In this document: one piece after another, positions 1-6,606 of the stretch
How positions within the stretch are numbered: position 1 is the first letter of the stretch
Layout of the letters: every line of letters begins with the position of its first letter
Source: Chloroflexota bacterium
GTDB taxonomy: Bacteria > Chloroflexota > Dehalococcoidia > Plut-88900
Direction: 5' to 3'
Assembly (NCBI GenBank): GCA_022572865.1
Contig: JACZVB010000051.1
Coordinates: 1,492 to 8,097 of the forward strand
Length of the DNA stretch: 6,606 nucleotides
Translations under genes and position numbers: made by a program
Notes under the pieces: model-generated
What the model was told of the DNA's origin: nothing
The model's input: only the letters and a program-made list of their open reading frames with translations
Databases searched by the model: none

Positions 1-95
1 ACCGCTATGCCGGCCATGGGCAGCCTGTGGGCCAGCTCCTCGGGAGGGAGGGTCACGGGGACGTATTCTCTAAGCCACTTGAGGGAAACTTTCAT
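1..95 (-). CDS. pheT: Phenylalanyl-tRNA synthetase beta subunit, N-terminal fragment (runs off the left edge)
   Basis: Reading leftward from the ATG at 95, the first residues are MKVSLKWLREYVPVTLPPEE, continuing LAHRLPMAGIAV. This is the characteristic PheT N-terminus (M-K-x-S-x-x-W-L-x-E-Y-V, then E-E-L-A-x-x-L-x-M-A-G). Only about 31 codons lie in the window, so no catalytic or editing residues can be assessed. PheT pairs with PheS in the alpha2beta2 enzyme that charges tRNA-Phe in the cytoplasm. An AGGAGG ribosome site lies at 106-111, with a rather long spacing of 10 nt; it sits at the edge of a repeat element. pheS is in the window on the same strand but about 2.5 kb upstream, with two unrelated genes between, so the usual pheS-pheT adjacency is broken. 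Recognition rests on the N-terminal motif alone, but that motif is distinctive. Confidence 0.9.
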   Translation of the reverse strand, partial: MKVSLKWLREYVPVTLPPEELAHRLPMAGIA

Positions 96-108
96 AGACC
101 CTCACCCT

Positions 109-199
109 CCTTCGGCGAGCTAGGACAGGCCATGTATCCCCCTCTCCCCCTTCGTCAAGCTCAGGACATGCTTATCAAGGGAGAGGAGGGAAAGGATAG
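109..199. repeat. REP/MITE-like element with two copies of a CCTTCG-n-CAAGCT-CAGGAC core
   Basis: Two near-identical cores lie in the same direction: 109-130 (CCTTCGGCGAGCTAGGACAG, then GC) and 149-171 (CCTTCGTCAAGCTCAGGACA, then TGC). They differ at three substitutions and one indel. The second core is enclosed by pyrimidine/purine arms that form an imperfect inverted repeat: TATCCCCCTCTCCC at 135-148 against a G/A-rich arm at 180-199. The core resembles the palindromic CCTTCGACAAGCTCAGG type of intergenic repeat found in many bacterial genomes; that resemblance is from memory, not a search. The element ends against the pheT ribosome binding site. No transposase is present, so if it moves it does so in trans. 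Confidence 0.55.
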
Positions 200-231
200 G
201 TCGTGGGGAGACGCCCCTCAGGGGGCCAGAC

Positions 232-251
232 AGGGAACCGTACGGTTCCCT
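232..251. repeat. Perfect 20-bp palindrome, possible operator or loopless hairpin
   Basis: The half-site AGGGAACCGT is followed at once by its exact reverse complement, giving two-fold symmetry over 20 bp with no spacer. Flanking bases 231 and 252 do not pair. It has no following T-run on either strand, so it is not an intrinsic terminator. It lies 137 bp upstream of pheT, downstream of the CADD-like gene. It could be a dimeric-regulator site or part of the neighbouring repeat; the sequence does not decide. Confidence 0.5.
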
Positions 252-335
252 TGCACATTCCCTATAGGTCGACATGAGGAACCTCAAATCGTATCGTATG
301 CCATTAAGGGTGAAGTCTCCCTCCGGCGTCCCCAG

Positions 336-357
336 GCCCTCTCGCTAAAAAGAGGGC
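336..357 (-). other. Small hairpin just after the CADD-like stop codon
   Basis: Arms GCCCTCT (336-342) and AGAGGGC (351-357) pair perfectly around an 8-nt loop. In the minus-strand transcript it begins about 18 nt after the CADD-like stop codon. The U-rich segment is in the loop rather than after the stem, so it is not a canonical intrinsic terminator. It might protect the 3' end or be incidental. Confidence 0.3.
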
Positions 358-374
358 AACCTGTGATCTCTGCC

Positions 375-1055
375 CTAGGAGTCCTCTTTTAGTCCGGAGA
401 GCCGGTATGCCCCGTCCAGGAACCCCCACTGGGCATCCAGGGCTGACTCTGCCGTCCTCAGCACCCCGTTCTTTTCCGTTTCAGTAACGGCCTCATTCCT
501 TATGGCCCTGGCCTCGGCGTCGGCGTGATGCGGGTCGATTTCCATGTGGACCGTGAAAAACTCCAACGAGGTGGGGTCATCTATTCCGTAGAAATCCTTT
601 AGACCCGCCACCTTGGTGAGCGCTATAGCCGGGATCTGGCGCTCGTAGGCATACATGGCTGCCAGACTTTCGGCGGTGGAGGAGGAAGTAGTGATCTGCC
701 GGTAGGTATCCATCAAGCGCCGGGTCTCGGGGAGAAGCGGCTCTCTTTGGACCTCCTCCCGGTCCAGCCCCAGGGCCTCGCAGAACCTCAGCCACAGCTC
801 GGGGTGATTATTCTCGCCGTACTCCTCATCCCACAGGTTGGTCAGGATCAGCTGTCGGACTGACGGAGAGGATGACCTGGAGTGGATGGCGCTCAAGTAA
901 GTAGGAAAGGCCATCTCGTTGTGATAGTACTGGGCGGCGTATCCCTGGAGCATCGGGATGGTGAGTTGCCCTTCGCTCCAGGCTTTGTAGAATGGGTGCT
1001 TCAACAAACTCTTGGCCTCGATTGCCTCGTCCAGTTGCGCTATGATGTCGGTCAC
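375..1055 (-). CDS. CADD-family haem-oxygenase-fold protein, probable self-sacrificing p-aminobenzoate synthase
   Basis: The 226-residue protein aligns without gaps, as I recall the sequence, to Chlamydia trachomatis CADD with a constant offset of four residues. CADD is a dimetal (Fe/Mn) oxygenase that makes p-aminobenzoate for folate by cleaving its own tyrosine. The metal ligands E81, H88, E142, H174, D178 and H181 correspond to E77, H84, E138, H170, D174 and H177. The reactive tyrosines Y27 and Y43 match Y23 (HPFYKAW) and Y39 (QGYA), and the proposed amino-donor K152 matches K148. Segments such as AFPTYLSAIHSR (49-60) are near-identical. Start is GTG at 1055, chosen for the AAGGAG site 8 nt upstream and the family length. 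The stop is TAG at 375-377. Its place between pheS and pheT is unusual. A PqqC or TenA role is less likely given the complete CADD signature. Confidence 0.85.
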   Translation of the reverse strand: MTDIIAQLDEAIEAKSLLKHPFYKAWSEGQLTIPMLQGYAAQYYHNEMAFPTYLSAIHSRSSSPSVRQLILTNLWDEEYGENNHPELWLRFCEALGLDREEVQREPLLPETRRLMDTYRQITTSSSTAESLAAMYAYERQIPAIALTKVAGLKDFYGIDDPTSLEFFTVHMEIDPHHADAEARAIRNEAVTETEKNGVLRTAESALDAQWGFLDGAYRLSGLKEDS

Positions 1056-1074
1056 AGACTTTTCTCCTTTTCTT

Positions 1075-1128
1075 AAACTGCCTTAGGAACCTTATGTCGT
1101 CGATGTCGTAATGGAACACGGCGATCTG
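1075..1128 (-). pseudogene. Relic of a second PheS C-terminus
   Basis: Directly after the amidohydrolase stop, and in the same frame, the minus strand encodes QIAVFHYDIDDIRFLRQF. This matches the end of the intact PheS in this window (RIAMLKYGIDDIR, then LFYANDIR, then FLRQF) at 13 of 18 positions, if the eight residues LFYANDIR are missing. At the nucleotide level 1076-1099 matches 2621-2644 at 20 of 24 bases, and all four differences fall at third codon positions. It has no start or ribosome site of its own and runs past its end into KKRRK without a stop, overlapping the CADD-like gene. It is best read as leftover pheS 3' sequence from a recombination or insertion event. Confidence 0.7.
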
Positions 1129-1137
1129 GTTGGATCG

Positions 1138-2607
1138 CTAACTCCCCTGGGTTTCCAGCACCTTGGCGGCTTCGGCTTCCACCCTGGTGCCCTTGAAGAA
1201 GTTGGGGTTCATGTTTCCGTAGAATGTGACGGCGTTTGTGAAGGTGAAGTCCCGGAAGTCCTCCTCGGTCATGGTGCCCCCTTCCACCAACTCATACGCC
1301 TCGGCAACCACCTCCCTCATGTCCTGCACGTCCCAGTGGCCGATGTCGGAGCCGAATATGACTTTGAGACGGGCGCCGAAGGGGTTTATCTTGGTATTGA
1401 AGGCCCAGGCGTTGGTGGGGTCATCGGCCTCGCAGCCGAAGTAGAACGGCTCGACGAAGAGGTCCTTGATCTCCTCGGCCCGTTCCATGGGGCAGCGGAT
1501 CCAGTCGTCCAGCTCCTCGGGGGCCGGCTCCGGGGTGGCGAACACCTTCCTGACCTCTCCCAGCTTGGACCTGGTGATCTTATCGCCGTACTGGTCGATC
1601 AACTGGAACAGCAGGTCCTGGTCCAGGTTGGAGGGGTTCAGGTCCCGGATGGCCTTGCCGTTACGCTTTTCCCAGTGGCCTATCATGTTGGCGTAGAGGG
1701 TGCAGGCCCAGGCTACTCCGCCCTCTAGGAAGGCGATCCTGAGACTGGGGAAGCGTTTGGTGACGCCACCCATGAACAGGGACTTACACAGCGCCTCACC
1801 GGCTGTGGCGAAGGCGCCGATGTGATTGTAGACGTAGTTGGAGATGGACCCCTGGCCCTCCCATTCGAAGCGGCTGGCGTGGGCCGCGGGCGCGATCTTC
1901 AGATCGATGCACCTCTGCCAGAACGGATCGTAGTCGTAATCGCTGTCTATACCGAGGGTATCTATGCGGTGAAAGGCGGTGGCCAGCCCGGGATATTCCC
2001 GCTGGAGCCTGGGTATCGGCCGCCGCACAAGCCCGGCGATTACGGCCACTTTCATGCCCAGGACATTGACAGCGTACTCCAACTCCTCGATGGCCTCCTC
2101 CGGGGTATGCATGGGGATAAAGGCCGCGGGAGTCATCCGGTCAGAGCAAGGGCCATAGACATCCATCAGGTAGGTATTCAATGCACGGGAGGCTACCCGG
2201 CGTATCTCTTCGTCCTGTTCGTCCGCGAACTTCATCAGGCCCGGACGCCAGCTGGGGTATATCACCGTGAAGTCTATGCCCAGTTCGTCCATCCGCTGAT
2301 TAAGCAGCCGAGGCAGCATGGCGGTGGCCCTGTCCAGGGTGTTGCTGGTCGGTGCAGCCCACCAGGGCCCGGCGCTGGTCCACATATCTCGCCGTTCATC
2401 CCCCGACATCTGCAACCAGGCCGATCTGGCAATTACGCTGGTCTCGAACTGCTTGGCGAACCGGTCCGCCAGCTTCCTGCCACCGATCTGCTTCACGTAC
2501 TCCAGAAAGGTGGGAGTCACCTCCAGGGTGTGACCGTCGGAGTCTATGATGGGATGGCCGAGCCGGGCCCGGATGGCTTGGGAACTGGATGTATCAGTGC
2601 TGACCAT
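1138..2607 (-). CDS. Amidohydrolase-family (Amidohydro_2, ACMSD-like) metal-dependent hydrolase or decarboxylase
   Basis: This 489-residue protein has the TIM-barrel layout of the ACMSD-like branch of the amidohydrolases. Visible elements in order are: IDSDGH at 21-26 (the N-terminal metal motif, D24/H26); PAAHAS near 240-245 with H243; NHIGAF with H262; the conserved block GGVTKRFPSLRIAFLEGG (280-297); FGSDIGHWD at 418-426 with the likely catalytic D421; and a C-terminal FTNAVTFYGNMNPNFFKGT block (455-473). Relatives hydrolyse or decarboxylate aromatic or cyclic acids, but the substrate cannot be told here. No signal peptide or membrane segment is seen, so it is probably cytoplasmic. The ATG at 2607 has an AGGAGG site starting within the pheS stop codon, with only 9 nt between the genes, so it is probably co-transcribed and coupled with pheS. 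The PheS relic follows its stop. Confidence 0.85.
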   Translation of the reverse strand: MVSTDTSSSQAIRARLGHPIIDSDGHTLEVTPTFLEYVKQIGGRKLADRFAKQFETSVIARSAWLQMSGDERRDMWTSAGPWWAAPTSNTLDRATAMLPRLLNQRMDELGIDFTVIYPSWRPGLMKFADEQDEEIRRVASRALNTYLMDVYGPCSDRMTPAAFIPMHTPEEAIEELEYAVNVLGMKVAVIAGLVRRPIPRLQREYPGLATAFHRIDTLGIDSDYDYDPFWQRCIDLKIAPAAHASRFEWEGQGSISNYVYNHIGAFATAGEALCKSLFMGGVTKRFPSLRIAFLEGGVAWACTLYANMIGHWEKRNGKAIRDLNPSNLDQDLLFQLIDQYGDKITRSKLGEVRKVFATPEPAPEELDDWIRCPMERAEEIKDLFVEPFYFGCEADDPTNAWAFNTKINPFGARLKVIFGSDIGHWDVQDMREVVAEAYELVEGGTMTEEDFRDFTFTNAVTFYGNMNPNFFKGTRVEAEAAKVLETQGS

Positions 2608-2608
2608 T

Positions 2609-2616
2609 TCTGCCTC

Positions 2617-2619
<3 letters not shown>
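2609..2619 (-). promoter_or_regulatory. Ribosome binding site of the amidohydrolase, overlapping the pheS stop codon
   Basis: Read on the minus strand, the pheS end TTC-TAG runs straight into GAGGCAGAA-ATG. The AGGAGG element uses the last two bases of the TAG stop, and the ATG follows at normal spacing. This arrangement favours coupled translation of the inserted gene from the pheS message. Confidence 0.75.
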
Positions 2620-3654
<1,035 letters not shown>

Positions 3655-3687
3655 GCTAGCCACAGTTTTGAAGTAGATGGTGGACCA

Positions 3688-3717
3688 ATTATAGGTAACG
3701 TCCTGAATAAGGGTCAA
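3688..3717 (-). promoter_or_regulatory. Sigma70-type promoter of pheS
   Basis: On the minus strand TTGACC (3717-3712) is followed, after 18 bp, by a perfect TATAAT (3693-3688). Transcription would start near 3681, leaving a leader of roughly 27 nt before the pheS ATG, too short for a T-box. It sits just downstream of the rplT terminator, so pheS and the genes behind it form their own transcription unit. Confidence 0.8.
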
Positions 3718-3725
3718 GGAGCAGC

Positions 3726-3756
3726 AAAAAGGGCGAGGAGAAGATACCTCCTCGCC
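3726..3756 (-). terminator. Intrinsic terminator of the infC-rpmI-rplT operon
   Basis: The minus-strand transcript forms a perfect 9-bp stem, GGCGAGGAG (3756-3748) with CTCCTCGCC (3740-3732), around a 7-nt loop. After one C comes a run of five U (3730-3726). It begins 27 nt after the rplT stop codon and ends just before the pheS -35 element. Confidence 0.9.
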
Positions 3757-3782
3757 ACGACTGAGGCCAAATGCCAGTGACC

Positions 3783-4139
3783 CTAGTTGGCGCTGGTCTT
3801 GATCGCGGCCACCACCTCCGAGAACCCGGCCGGGTCCCTCAGGGCCATGTCTGCCAGCACCTTACGGTCCAACTCGATGCCCTTTAGCTTGAGGCCGTGG
3901 ATGAAGGCGCTGTATGACAGCCCTTCTCGTCGAACGGCTGCGTTGATGCGGGTAATCCACAGGCGGCGGAAGTCCCGCCTCCTCTCACGACGATGGCGAT
4001 AAGCGTAGCTGAGGGATTTGAGCATCGCCTCGTGAGCTCTCCGGTAGAGGGTGCTCTTGGTGCCCCTCTGACCCTTGGTGAGCTTTAGAACCTTCTTGTG
4101 TCTTCTGTGGGTTGTGACCCCACTCTTTACCCGAGGCAC
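3783..4139 (-). CDS. rplT: 50S ribosomal protein bL20
   Basis: The 118-residue, strongly basic protein has the bL20 signature: [20 protein letters not shown] at the start, then [17 protein letters not shown] (22-38) and the R-rich helix [20 protein letters not shown] (47-66), which binds 23S rRNA. The C-terminal half has the usual [24 protein letters not shown]. Length matches the family. The start is GTG at 4139, with a GAGGAG site 7 nt upstream. It is the last gene of the infC-rpmI-rplT operon, 51 nt after rpmI, and a terminator follows. In other bacteria bL20 represses this operon at the messenger level. I see no obvious leader structure for that here, and the infC leader is only about 50 nt. 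Confidence 0.97.
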   Translation of the reverse strand: MPRVKSGVTTHRRHKKVLKLTKGQRGTKSTLYRRAHEAMLKSLSYAYRHRRERRRDFRRLWITRINAAVRREGLSYSAFIHGLKLKGIELDRKVLADMALRDPAGFSEVVAAIKTSAN

Positions 4140-4190
4140 CCTAAATCTCCTCTAATCGAAATAATGTGATGGCGGTCTGCGCCCGGTGAG

Positions 4191-4394
4191 CTAGGAAAGG
4201 CCATATGGGAGAAGCTTTTGCACCTTGCGCCGGTCCGAAGGTGAAAGGAGATGCATCTCTGCGTACATCCTCCTGACCCGCTTAGGCTTCTTACGGCGAA
4301 GATGGCTCTTGCCACCCTTGGCCCGCATTATCTTGCCGGTGCCGGTTATGTGAAATCGTCGCTTGGCGCCCTTATGAGTTTTTAGCTTTGGCAT
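4191..4394 (-). CDS. rpmI: 50S ribosomal protein bL35
   Basis: The 67-residue protein starts [20 protein letters not shown] and continues with [22 protein letters not shown], which is the bL35 pattern; the family is usually 64-66 residues. A longer open frame extends upstream, but its first residues (MSRPPPPPR) belong to infC read in another frame, so the ATG at 4394 is the start. It has GGAG 8 nt upstream, inside infC. The first 23 bases of this gene overlap the end of infC, which suggests translational coupling. rplT follows 51 nt downstream. Confidence 0.96.
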   Translation of the reverse strand: MPKLKTHKGAKRRFHITGTGKIMRAKGGKSHLRRKKPKRVRRMYAEMHLLSPSDRRKVQKLLPYGLS

Positions 4395-4953
4395 CTGCCG
4401 GCTCCGTATTCGAACTCTTGGCGGTGGTGGTGGTCTGGACATCCTTTTTGCTGGGTACCAGGAGCATGCTCATCATCCTTCGCTCCATAATGGGAGGGGA
4501 CTCTACCCGGGCCTCATCTATCAGTGATCTGGCCACTTTGCCCAGCAACTGATTTCCTATCTCAGGGTGGGACATCTCTCTGCCCCGAAAAAGCACCGAC
4601 ACCTTGACCTTATCACCTTCGCCCAGGAAGCTCTTGATCTGGCCGGTCTTCCGCAGCATATCGTGGTCCCCGATCCTCGTTCTCATCCGCACCTCTCTGA
4701 GGCCCGATGAACGCTGGGTTTTCTTAGCCTCCCGTTCTTTCTTTGCCTGTTCGTACCTGAATCTTCCGTAGTCCATCAGGCGGCAGACTGGCGGGGTGGA
4801 GTTCGGGGACACCTCCACGACGTCCACGTCCTGTTCGTGGGCCATCTTTATCGCGTCCGGAACAGACATGACGCCGATCTGCACGCCGTCTGCCCCGATG
4901 ATGAGGATCTCCCTGGCCCGTATCCTCGCGTTGATCCGGTACTCCCTAACTAT
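4372..4953 (-). CDS. infC: Translation initiation factor IF-3, with a probable AUA start codon
   Basis: IF-3 binds the 30S subunit, keeps it from joining 50S early, and proofreads the start codon. The frame encodes [20 protein letters not shown] (residues 2-21), the standard IF-3 N-terminal motif, then [20 protein letters not shown] (54-73), and the C-terminal domain with [21 protein letters not shown]. Upstream in frame is a TGA at 4966-4968. Between it and the GTG at 4884 there is no ATG, GTG or TTG. Starting at that GTG would delete the conserved YRIN motif. The AUA at 4951-4953 has GAGAGG (4962-4967) 8 nt upstream and gives 193 residues. E. coli infC uses AUU for self-regulation, so a rare start fits the gene. 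The last ~25 residues are a low-complexity Thr/Ala/Lys tail, longer than usual, and the gene overlaps rpmI by 23 nt. Confidence 0.93.
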   Translation of the reverse strand: MVREYRINARIRAREILIIGADGVQIGVMSVPDAIKMAHEQDVDVVEVSPNSTPPVCRLMDYGRFRYEQAKKEREAKKTQRSSGLREVRMRTRIGDHDMLRKTGQIKSFLGEGDKVKVSVLFRGREMSHPEIGNQLLGKVARSLIDEARVESPPIMERRMMSMLLVPSKKDVQTTTTAKSSNTEPADAKAKNS

Positions 4954-4967
4954 GCGATGTACCTCTC
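4951..4967 (-). promoter_or_regulatory. infC ribosome binding site and AUA start
   Basis: GAGAGG at 4967-4962, 8 nt before an AUA codon at 4953, is the only well-placed start region in the infC frame after the in-frame TGA (4968-4966). An AUC at 4935 is the other rare-codon candidate, but it lies 26 nt from the ribosome site. Confidence 0.65.
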
Positions 4968-5008
4968 AGGTTCAAATTATATCCAGTTGTGCCGCAGGAA
5001 GTGGCGGG

Positions 5009-5037
5009 AATATAACATAAGGTGGAGGTTGCGTCAA
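5009..5037 (-). promoter_or_regulatory. Sigma70-type promoter of infC-rpmI-rplT
   Basis: TTGACG (5037-5032) and TATATT (5014-5009) are separated by 17 bp, each one mismatch from consensus. Transcription would begin near 5002, giving a leader of about 50 nt before the AUA. A TGC-TATACT extended -10 element at 5070-5062 may be a weaker upstream start, and a TATAAT at 4981-4976 lacks a -35 partner. Confidence 0.75.
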
Positions 5038-5105
5038 ATACTCGTGCTCACCTTCAAGGCCAGTATAGCAAAATTTCCAGCGCCGTTTTCTGAACCCTCA
5101 TATTG

Positions 5106-5111
5106 TATAAT
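5106..5111 (+). promoter_or_regulatory. -10 element of the endonuclease V chimera, nearly leaderless
   Basis: A perfect TATAAT ends 12 nt before the ATG at 5124. A start 6-8 nt downstream would leave a leader of about 5 nt with no Shine-Dalgarno. No strong -35 is seen at 16-18 bp. The element diverges from the infC promoter across a short shared region. Confidence 0.55.
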
Positions 5112-5123
5112 ACTTTCGCACCT

Positions 5124-5975
<852 letters not shown>

Positions 5976-6045
5976 GGGCAAACACGGGTCATCCCTAAAC
6001 CAACGCCATGCGCGCAGTACCAACTAATTGGGAGGTGAGTGACGT

Positions 6046-6533
6046 ATGCTCAGCGGAGTCTTTCAGCTAGTTGTCAAGCCCGTTTTCGTAAACCGTCCCT
6101 AGCTAAGGAGCCAACCGACATCACAGTGGAGCTACGCGCCGGACGCGACGTGGAAGTTAGGGAGGGCCGCGTGGATCTGGTGTGCGAAGAGCGTTATACG
6201 GAGACTTATACCATAATGGTGCACGACCCCCGTACTGTCAGGGCACAGTACCGTATGCCCCGTGGAGCATCGCTTGCCCCTCCGCCTAGAATACCAAAGG
6301 AGGTTACCAAGGAACACAGGGAAACTTACGTCCACAGCAGCGCTGTGTTCCTACAGGACACGCGACTCCGATCGGGCGCAACGAGCAGATACAATGTCAG
6401 GTTAGAGATTCAGCCAGAGCCTCCACCGCATGCGGATAGGGCCTCTTTGAAATGGAAGCTTGTGACAGCGGTAGACGTTGCCCTGGCCCGCGACATCACG
6501 AAAAAACAGACCATAAAGGTGACCCTTAGGTAA
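6046..6533 (+). pseudogene. Arrestin-like beta-sandwich protein with a probable frameshift near the N-terminus
   Basis: The ATG at 6046, 10 nt after a GGAGG site (6031-6035), opens MLSGVFQLVVKPVFVNRP and then hits TAG at 6100-6102. A different frame, from about 6105 to the TAA at 6531-6533, carries the rest: TDITVELRAGRDVEVREGRV, then CEERYTETYTIMV, and a C-terminal YNVRLEIQPEPPPHADRASL-KWKLVTAVDVALARD segment. Alternating hydrophobic strands and the PP...W-x-L-x-x-x-x-D pattern resemble the C-terminal arrestin-like or SpoOM-type fold. The second frame's own GTG (6039) is only 3 nt from GGAGG and gives a Ser/Arg-rich non-family-like start, so one base lost between 6046 and about 6110 explains the data better. 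Function is unknown. It could instead be an intact gene starting at 6039. Confidence 0.5.
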
Positions 6534-6588
6534 CGTTGGTCTGTCTACCCCTGTTTCCAGAAATATCACATTTCAAGAAAGGGGCCAT

Positions 6589-6606
6589 ATGAACAGGGAA
6601 AGCGCT
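6589..6606 (+). CDS. Possible start of a further gene, cut by the right edge
   Basis: An ATG at 6589 follows AAAGGGG (6578-6584) at a workable distance and opens MNRESA before the window ends. Six codons are too few to identify anything. The 55 bases between the preceding TAA and this ATG show no clear terminator. Confidence 0.3.

Larger units (their letters stand above)
96..374. other. Intergenic leader of pheT, rich in repeats and inverted repeats
   Basis: No convincing gene lies between the CADD-like stop and the pheT start. A plus-strand open frame crosses the region and runs into two real minus-strand genes at its ends, with no family resemblance, so I treat it as chance. The stretch holds a REP/MITE-like repeat (109-199), GGGG/CCCC short stems (205-224), a perfect 20-bp palindrome (232-251) and a hairpin (336-357). 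On the minus strand a TTGACG at 153-158 lies 14 bp from a weak GATACA (133-138), which is too short a spacer to call a promoter. I see no T-box signature. Confidence 0.6.

Noticed and set aside
336..357. Terminator for the CADD-like gene.
   Set aside because: The stem is only 7 bp and no U-run follows it; the U-rich part is in the loop.
96..374. T-box or aromatic-amino-acid riboswitch before pheT.
   Set aside because: No T-box consensus (AGGGUGGNACCGCG) or specifier-like architecture is visible; the GGGAACCG palindrome only superficially resembles it.
27..392. Plus-strand open frame of 121 codons at the left edge.
   Set aside because: It overlaps the recognisable pheT N-terminus at one end and the CADD-like 3' end at the other, crosses a repeat, and shows no family pattern.
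1111..1728. Plus-strand open frame of 205 codons opposite the amidohydrolase C-terminal half.
   Set aside because: Same reason: composition typical of an antisense shadow, with no start signals or motifs.
1138..2607. Integrase, transposase or other mobility gene explaining the insertion between pheS and pheT.
   Set aside because: No such motifs exist in the interval; only the PheS relic and short repeats hint at past rearrangement.
3655..3717. N-terminal extension of PheS by 21 residues from a TTG codon.
   Set aside because: The TTG is the promoter -35 itself, TATAAT falls inside the extension, and the family length fits the ATG at 3654.
4395..4442. Extension of bL35 upstream to MSRPPPPPR.
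   Set aside because: bL35 proteins begin MPKLKTHKG; the upstream residues come from infC coding sequence in another frame.

Overview
The window looks like a piece of a moderately GC-rich bacterial chromosome. Gene content, the style of the amidohydrolase and acyl-CoA-ligase-type sequences, and the repeat upstream of pheT suggest Chloroflexota, perhaps Dehalococcoidia or SAR202-like. That placement is an inference from general resemblance and was not tested.

Minus strand, read right to left from about 5040 to 1: a sigma70-type promoter drives infC (IF3, apparently starting on a non-standard AUA codon), rpmI (bL35) and rplT (bL20). A clear intrinsic terminator closes this operon. A second good promoter lies immediately downstream and serves pheS, the phenylalanyl-tRNA synthetase alpha subunit. 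pheS is normally followed directly by pheT. Here the two are about 2.5 kb apart, with two genes between them: an ACMSD-like (Amidohydro_2) metal-dependent hydrolase and a CADD-type haem-oxygenase-fold protein. The second keeps every residue known for the self-sacrificing p-aminobenzoate synthase of Chlamydia. pheT starts at 95 and runs off the left edge. A short relic of a second PheS C-terminus lies between the amidohydrolase and the CADD-like gene, so the amidohydrolase probably entered by an event at the pheS 3' end. The 280 bp before pheT carry a REP/MITE-like repeat and a perfect 20-bp palindrome.

Plus strand, 5106 to the right edge: a divergent, nearly leaderless gene encodes the catalytic part of endonuclease V joined in frame to the C-terminal subdomain of an acyl-CoA synthetase. 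The join falls at a short motif shared by the two families (DLExAI). It is followed by an arrestin-like beta-sandwich reading frame with a probable frameshift near its start, then a possible start of another gene at the right edge.

The most notable points are the EndoV/acyl-CoA-synthetase chimera, the pheS-pheT interruption with its PheS relic, the complete CADD pABA-synthase signature, and the AUA start of infC. The chimera and the frameshift could be assembly or sequencing artefacts and need read-level checks.
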